This document shows positions 32,722 to 37,047 of a stretch of DNA of 37,047 nucleotides, piece by piece (within the stretch, counting starts at the first letter, position 1; every line of letters starts with the position of its first letter). Below the pieces are notes generated by a model. That model did no database searches. It had not been told where the DNA came from and saw only the letters and a program-made list of their open reading frames with translations. This DNA comes from Sporomusaceae bacterium UBA1887 (GTDB taxonomy: Bacteria > Bacillota > Negativicutes > Sporomusales > DSM-15969), in contig DDHB01000022.1 in the NCBI GenBank assembly GCA_002337925.1, forward strand, positions 67,054 to 104,100. The letters are read 5' to 3'. A program made the position numbers and the translations under genes.

Positions 32722-33856
32722 TTTAACCTGGCGGATTACCGGCTTGATGTTTTTATCTATCTTACTCACAGTACTGCTATTGGTCTATCTTGCTGAATAC
32801 CAGATGATGGTACACTTTACTAACTATGTGGCCGGACAGCAGACTGAGGGACAAAGCAGCGAACACATGATGAAAGCGATGGGCGGCGGGCAGGCCATGG
32901 CAGCGATGATGGGATTGCCGGAGCAAGTTTTTTTAGAGTCGATTCACCGCTCACTTTATTGGGTCGGTGGTGCACTGCTGCTTGCAGGGCTGCTTGCCAG
33001 CTATTTGTTTGCGCAAACCATTACCGTACGACTCCGTCAGTTAAATACTGCAGTTGATGCAATTGGCAGTGGGACTTATGGTCAGCAAATACTGGTAGAA
33101 TCAGAAGATGAAGTAGGGCGGCTGGCAAAAGCCTTTAATCGTATGTCTCGTTCCCTGGAAGAGAACATCCAATTACGCAAACGCTTATTAGCGGATATTG
33201 CCCATGACTTACGTACACCTTTAGCGATTATACAGGGAAACTTAGAGGGAATGATTGATGGTGTTGTTGAAAAAAATAATGATCAGCTTCGTTCCCTCCA
33301 CGAAGAGACAGTCTATTTAAACCGCCTGATTAAAGATTTACGGGATTTGTCATTGGCTGAAGCGGGACAATTAATACTCGAAAAAACATCTACAGATATA
33401 AGTGCGGTAATTGCCAGGGCTATTCAGCTTCTGAAGCCGCTAGCCGATGAGAAGGGAATTCATCTTGTGATGAATTTAAAACCTGTGCCGCTGCTCTTTG
33501 TTGATGCCAGCCGGATCAATCAGGTTCTGAACAATCTGCTGGTAAATGCCCTGCGCTATACGGCAAGTACCGGTACGATCACAGTAACATGCAATGTTGT
33601 AGATAGAAAAAATCAATCTTGGGTCGAATTGACGGTAGCAGATACTGGGATTGGAATTTGTGAAGCTGATTTACCGTATATTTTTGAGCATTTTTACCGC
33701 TCTGATAAGTCCCGTGATAAAAAAAGTGGCGGCTCAGGAATAGGTTTGGCGATTGTTAAGCAATTAATAGAAACGCACGGCGGCATGGTTGAGGCAGTCA
33801 GCTGTCCTGGAGAAGGGACCATTTTCCGACTGTTTTTACCACTAAACAATAACTAG
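32714..33856 (+). CDS. Sensor histidine kinase with Met-rich extracytoplasmic loop
   Basis: 380 residues from ATG 32714 (GGTGA five nt upstream); GTG 32705 is an alternative. Order: TM1 (about 8-29), loop 30-82, TM2 (about 83-104), HAMP, HisKA with His164 in LADIAHDLRTPLAIIQ, HATPase_c with NQVLNNLLVNALRYTA, DTGIGI and GGSGIGLAIVKQL. The loop is short and contains HMMKAMGGGQAMAAMMG (51-67), with six Met in 17 residues plus a His. This resembles the neighbouring exported protein and suggests direct sensing of a soft metal such as Cu(I)/Ag(I). Signal identity is inferred. Confidence 0.93.
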   Translation: MRSLTWRITGLMFLSILLTVLLLVYLAEYQMMVHFTNYVAGQQTEGQSSEHMMKAMGGGQAMAAMMGLPEQVFLESIHRSLYWVGGALLLAGLLASYLFAQTITVRLRQLNTAVDAIGSGTYGQQILVESEDEVGRLAKAFNRMSRSLEENIQLRKRLLADIAHDLRTPLAIIQGNLEGMIDGVVEKNNDQLRSLHEETVYLNRLIKDLRDLSLAEAGQLILEKTSTDISAVIARAIQLLKPLADEKGIHLVMNLKPVPLLFVDASRINQVLNNLLVNALRYTASTGTITVTCNVVDRKNQSWVELTVADTGIGICEADLPYIFEHFYRSDKSRDKKSGGSGIGLAIVKQLIETHGGMVEAVSCPGEGTIFRLFLPLNNN

Positions 33857-33962
33857 AGTGGATTTGCAGTATTTTTGTTGCATCAGTTTTTGCAGATAAG
33901 GGAAAGATAAGGCGTTGTGTAAGGCAAGTTTTACTGATTATCTGGTCTAGGAGGATTTGTCT

Positions 33963-34541
33963 TTGCCGAACTCGAGAGCTGCAATACTAAAGTTTACTCT
34001 GATTTTTTTAGTACTGGAAATGATCATTGCCATTGCTCTAATTGCTAATGGCAATTCTAAGGTTATTCCTAATGTTGCCGGACTGGCGGTTGCATGGATA
34101 ATCTATACGCTGCTGGAATTACGGTATGGCTTTTATATGAGCAATTATGTAAGAGTGGCATCGATGGCAGCGAGCCTGAGTGATAACTTTTTCGGCTATT
34201 ATTTAAGCTATTATCAGCATTCCTTTGTCTTCGATAAGATTCAGCATGCCTTTGGTACTTATGCTTTTTCCTTATTTGCCTACGTATTAGTTGCTCAGCT
34301 GCTCGCAAAGCCGGCGAGCAGGTTGTTTACCTTTATTCTGGTTTTGTCATTAGGTATTGCCATAGGAGCGGTATATGAGATTGGTGAATTTATCGGTGAT
34401 CAGATCGGTAACCCTGATCATCCCAGTCAACCTAGTTTACTTGACACGGATCTTGATTTGATCGGCGATACCATTGGGGCGGCAATTGCCGGCCTCCATG
34501 CCGTATTTCGCCTTTTTAAGTCCACTAATCTTAGGAAATAG
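33963..34541 (+). CDS. DUF2238/YjdF-like integral membrane protein
   Basis: 192 residues from TTG 33963, 8 nt after AGGAGG; a TTG at 33957 is too close. Four to five hydrophobic helices. The conserved part FDKIQHAFGTYAFSLFAYVL and GAVYEIGEFIGDQIGNP, then DTDLDLIGDTIGAAIAGL, with its His, Glu and Asp residues in or near membrane segments, matches the DUF2238 family. Function is unknown; the polar residues could bind metal. It follows the sensor kinase by 106 bp without a visible terminator, so it might belong to that unit. Confidence 0.75.
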   Translation: MPNSRAAILKFTLIFLVLEMIIAIALIANGNSKVIPNVAGLAVAWIIYTLLELRYGFYMSNYVRVASMAASLSDNFFGYYLSYYQHSFVFDKIQHAFGTYAFSLFAYVLVAQLLAKPASRLFTFILVLSLGIAIGAVYEIGEFIGDQIGNPDHPSQPSLLDTDLDLIGDTIGAAIAGLHAVFRLFKSTNLRK

Positions 34542-34644
34542 CAGGTAGATTGAACAGTAAATAACATTGAAATTACCCGGAATTTTTGCATGAATAGCCT
34601 CCTTTCAGACAAACTAAAAGTATCCTAATAAAGGAGGGGATTTA

Positions 34645-34812
34645 ATGGCTAATGTACTCAATGGAGTAAAATGCAGCGTTAAAAACTGTAATTACTGGGA
34701 AGACAACTACAAATGCTCAGCACCTGCAATCGAAGTAAATGTCGATAACGGAGGCCACTCTGCCAGCAAAAGCAGAGAGACCAACTGCCAGACTTTCCGG
34801 ACAAAAGCATAA
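34645..34812 (+). CDS. DUF1540 domain protein (55 aa)
   Basis: ATG 34645 stands behind AAAGGAGGGG. The 55-residue product starts MANVLNGVKCSVKNCNYWED and continues NYKCSAPAIEV to a final TNCQTF. Four Cys (10, 15, 24, 48) in the order C-x4-C-x8-C-x23-C fit DUF1540, small proteins common in sporulating Firmicutes and probably metal-binding. Function is unknown; some are expressed in spores. It has its own ribosome site and terminator, so I treat it as a single gene. Confidence 0.85.
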   Translation: MANVLNGVKCSVKNCNYWEDNYKCSAPAIEVNVDNGGHSASKSRETNCQTFRTKA

Positions 34813-34814
34813 GC

Positions 34815-34852
34815 AAAAGAGACTGGATGTGAAAGCATCCAGTCTCTTTTTA
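34815..34852. terminator. Bidirectional terminator between the DUF1540 gene and the minus-strand sensor gene
   Basis: Perfect 15-bp stem AAAAGAGACTGGATG / CATCCAGTCTCTTTT, 6-nt loop, T-run on the plus strand; the minus-strand gene ends at its right edge. Confidence 0.92.
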
Positions 34853-35194
34853 TATTGAGCGACCGATTCCAATACCGCCGATTACCTGGCCGTACTTATC
34901 TTTGACGGGAATGCCTATCGCTTTAAACTCTACTCCATAGAGCTCTTGCGCGATTAGTTTGGTGACTGGCCTGCCAAGCCGTAGGGCTTCATAGATAGCA
35001 TCGCCAGGAGGAATAGGATCACCTTCGGTAATACTTGGTTGCAGAGACTGACTGGGAATAAAACGCAGGAACCGAACCCGGTCAGTAAAGCCTACGAAAA
35101 CTTCTTCTTCAAAAAGGTACGGCAGATAGGGGCTAAGGGCATCAAAAGCCTGGAGGATTTCATTTTCTAATGTGATACTATCGTTAACAGTCAT
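34850..35194 (-). CDS. Stand-alone sensor domain protein (114 aa)
   Basis: ATG 35194 follows GAGGTGG. The 114 residues have no membrane segment. ILQAFDALSPYLPYLFEEEV and the C-terminal FKAIGIPVKDKYGQVIGGIG align by eye with the first 112 residues of the soluble chemoreceptor at 24988 (FTELAPYINDIVVEDVGISV; IACAYPIKEGNTAVGCVITT), including the length between the blocks. It is therefore a PAS/GAF-like ligand domain without an output module. It might act through a partner. It lies divergently from the germination gene. Some homologues may be annotated simply as hypothetical. Confidence 0.75.
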   Translation of the reverse strand: MTVNDSITLENEILQAFDALSPYLPYLFEEEVFVGFTDRVRFLRFIPSQSLQPSITEGDPIPPGDAIYEALRLGRPVTKLIAQELYGVEFKAIGIPVKDKYGQVIGGIGIGRSI

Positions 35195-35252
35195 AGAGCC
35201 ACCTCAAGTTATATGATTTATTTATGTATATGTGGGCAGCTTTAAGAAAAGC

Positions 35253-35295
35253 ACAGGAAAAAGGTAAATACTATTTCCTGTTTTTTGAAATACTA
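35253..35295 (+). promoter_or_regulatory. Candidate forespore (sigma-G/F) promoter overlapping a hairpin
   Basis: TAAATA (35265-35270), 18 bp, AATACTA (35289-35295) is close to the sigma-G consensus (TGAATA, CATACTA), as expected for a germinant receptor gene. The same stretch also holds an inverted repeat ACAGGAAA (35253-35260) / TTTCCTGT (35274-35281) running into a T-run, which could be a terminator-like hairpin. The two readings are not easily separated. Confidence 0.4.
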
Positions 35296-35327
35296 TCTAT
35301 TATTACCAGAATCAGGAGGTGTTCCAG

Positions 35328-37047
35328 GTGGGTAATACAATTATTACGCAAATATATGAGAGTATTAAAACACTCTTGATTTATAAACCGCCGCAAAATC
35401 CCAAACCCTTTGTTTTAGATGAGATAGAAAAAGGCAAAAGCGGCCATTCCGGACCTCGTCCTGAAGATGGAATCACTTCTGCAGTCCGGGAGTTAAAAAC
35501 ACTAGTTGATTATTCCCGCCGTTTGGAAGAAATCATGGAGAAGAGCATAGCTGCTTTTCGCGGCAATGACCTGACCTCTATTGAGCGCTTGCCAGAAGAA
35601 GTGGAGGCGTTGAAAAAGGTTAAAGACAATACAGCGCCGGTATTGCTTTCTTATGATGCGGCAGCTCAGCCGCTGGACAAGCTGGTAAGTCCGCTGTTAG
35701 AAGAGAATAAAGCCATTATTGACCGGATGTACAGCAGCGATATTAATAAGGACATCCTGATCCGCCGTTTTGAACTTGGCGGAAAACAGCCAATTAAGGC
35801 GATGCTCGTATTCTTGGACGGCATGATTGATAAGCAGGTACTTGATTTAGGTGTTTTGCAGCCTCTTATGTTACTGGATACGGGTAAAACAAAGCCTGCA
35901 GGCAATGAGCTCCTTACCACTATTATGGAAAATTGCTTGCCCAGTAATCAGGCATCACCGGTAAGTAAATTTAAAGATGTGGCAGATGCAATTAATGGCG
36001 GAGATACGGCACTGTTTCTTGAAGGGGTAGAACAGGCTCTTACTTTAAGTACCAAAGGGTACAAGCAGCGCGGTGTGGAACGGCCTCAGATCGAGCAATC
36101 TATTCGTGGCAGCCAGGCTGCATTTAGTGAAGGCCTGCGAACTAATACTGGCTTGCTGCGTACCATGCTGCCTACTAATGATTTGGTTACGGAAATTCTT
36201 ATGATCGGAGACCGGATACCGCAAAAATGTGCAGTTATGTACCTAAAATCGCTTGTTAATCCTGATTTGGTAGCAGAGGTGAAAAGGCGGCTTAAGGGAA
36301 TTTCCACCGATTATATTGTAGACTTGGGAATTTTGGAGCAATTTATTGAAGACCATCCAGCGATGATTTTCCCCCAAATGCTGTCTACCGAACGGGTAGA
36401 CAGGGCGGCAGTGAATATTGCCGAGGGACGGGTTGCCCTTGTTTATGAAGGAGTGCCCTTTGTTCATATTGTTCCCGTCACCTTTTTCTCGTTTTTTCAT
36501 TCTGTAGAAGATTTCTCGCTAAAACCGCCTGCTGGCACATTTATGAGATTGCTGCGAATAGTCGGGACTTTGGTTGCCGTTATATTACCGTCAATGTATT
36601 TGGGGATCAACTATTTTCACCAGGAAGCGCTGCCGACCGAACTGGCACTTGCGATTGCCGGAGCGAGAGAGAAGGTCCCATTTCCGGCAATAGTTGAAAT
36701 TTTAATGATGGAGTTTTCCTTTGAATTGATCAGGGAAGCGGGCTTGCGCGTTCCCGGTCTGCTCGGATCGAGTATCGGTATTGTAGGAGCCATCATTTTA
36801 GGACAGGCAGCAGTTGCTGCTAACCTGGTTAGTCCAATCATGGTTGTTATTATTGCTGTGACTGGCTTGGCTTCCTTTTCTATTCCTGATTACCGGCTGG
36901 CTTTTGCCCTGCGCATAACCAGGTTTGCTTTTTTATTGCTTTCCGCCATGATGGGTCTCGTAGGACTATCCTTTGGCCTCTTGGTTATTACAGTTGCAAT
37001 GTGTAGTATGAAATCCTTCGGTGTGCCCTATATGACACGGGTAGCAC
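35328..37047 (+). CDS. GerA-family spore germination protein (3' end outside window)
   Basis: GTG 35328 follows AGGAGGTGTTCCAG-like spacing; 573 residues are visible and the frame runs off the edge with no stop. An N-terminal soluble part (about 1-385) has the GerA signature: LIRRFELGGKQPIKAMLVFL, SIRGSQAAFSEGLRTNTGLL, and VNIAEGRVALVYEGVPFVHI. Hydrophobic segments follow, with REKVPFPAIVEILMMEFSFE, EAGLRVPGLLGSSIGIVG and SFSIPDYRLAFALRITRF. This is the A-type subunit of a nutrient germinant receptor in the spore inner membrane. B and C subunit genes would be expected downstream. It shows the organism makes, or recently made, endospores. Confidence 0.93.
   Translation, partial: MGNTIITQIYESIKTLLIYKPPQNPKPFVLDEIEKGKSGHSGPRPEDGITSAVRELKTLVDYSRRLEEIMEKSIAAFRGNDLTSIERLPEEVEALKKVKDNTAPVLLSYDAAAQPLDKLVSPLLEENKAIIDRMYSSDINKDILIRRFELGGKQPIKAMLVFLDGMIDKQVLDLGVLQPLMLLDTGKTKPAGNELLTTIMENCLPSNQASPVSKFKDVADAINGGDTALFLEGVEQALTLSTKGYKQRGVERPQIEQSIRGSQAAFSEGLRTNTGLLRTMLPTNDLVTEILMIGDRIPQKCAVMYLKSLVNPDLVAEVKRRLKGISTDYIVDLGILEQFIEDHPAMIFPQMLSTERVDRAAVNIAEGRVALVYEGVPFVHIVPVTFFSFFHSVEDFSLKPPAGTFMRLLRIVGTLVAVILPSMYLGINYFHQEALPTELALAIAGAREKVPFPAIVEILMMEFSFELIREAGLRVPGLLGSSIGIVGAIILGQAAVAANLVSPIMVVIIAVTGLASFSIPDYRLAFALRITRFAFLLLSAMMGLVGLSFGLLVITVAMCSMKSFGVPYMTRVA

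Noticed and set aside
1..37047. CRISPR arrays, tRNA/rRNA genes, insertion sequences, phage or defence genes
   Set aside because: Looked for and not seen: no regularly spaced repeats, no transposase, integrase or tRNA-like sequence.

Overview
The window looks like the chromosome of an anaerobic, endospore-forming Firmicute. A GerA-type germinant receptor subunit runs off the right edge, ptb-buk suggests butyrate or branched-chain acyl-CoA metabolism, serA sits behind a T-box leader, and Shine-Dalgarno sites are strong with many GTG/TTG starts. Norspermidine-type polyamine genes, a DUF1540 protein and 5-oxoprolinase-like genes beside DUF969/DUF979 fit the Negativicutes (Sporomusa/Pelosinus type). 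That placement is inference; no rRNA or marker gene is present. I saw no tRNA, rRNA, CRISPR array, insertion sequence or phage gene.

Layout. 1-548: 5' part of a secreted protein, minus strand. 819-2808: ptb-buk. 2928-4821: a P-loop protein resembling PEP carboxykinase/HPr kinase with a 38-residue membrane peptide ahead of it, minus strand. 5067-5846: an IclR regulator that lacks a normal start codon. 6200-8589: carboxynorspermidine decarboxylase and the matching saccharopine-dehydrogenase-like synthase. 8639-9250: LysE-type exporter. 9457-11571: CBS-pair protein, nitroreductase, SGNH hydrolase, MsrB. 11630-13601: sigma-A promoter, T-box with a duplicated T-box/terminator module, serA. 13699-15766: rhomboid protease, small unknown gene, membrane-anchored ClpP-fold (SDH/SppA-like) protease.

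15877-29512 is the most interesting part: lysR, a first pxpB-pxpC (KipI/KipA) pair, pxpA (LamB/YcsF), a second pxpB-pxpC pair, a biotin carboxyl carrier protein, DUF969 and DUF979 membrane proteins, a biotin carboxylase, a soluble chemoreceptor-like protein, a small secreted protein, an N-acyl-D-amino-acid deacylase-like amidohydrolase, a YeiH-type transporter and an unknown protein. No classical carboxyltransferase (accA/accD or PCCB-like) gene is present. In urea carboxylase the carboxyltransferase domain is built from KipI/KipA-like halves, so the cluster contains every part of a split biotin-dependent amide or lactam carboxylase next to a probable 5-oxoprolinase. Leaders in front of pxpB1, pxpA and the yeiH-like gene contain intrinsic-terminator hairpins that compete with upstream hairpins; the pxpA leader resembles an ANTAR-type target.

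29814-34812: lipoprotein, Met-rich exported protein with a direct-repeat promoter, a 26-residue membrane peptide, an OmpR-type two-component system whose sensor loop is also Met-rich (a copper/silver-type metal response is my inference), a DUF2238-like membrane protein and a DUF1540 protein. 34850-35194 is a stand-alone sensor domain related to the N-terminus of the soluble chemoreceptor. The GerA-family gene starts at 35328.
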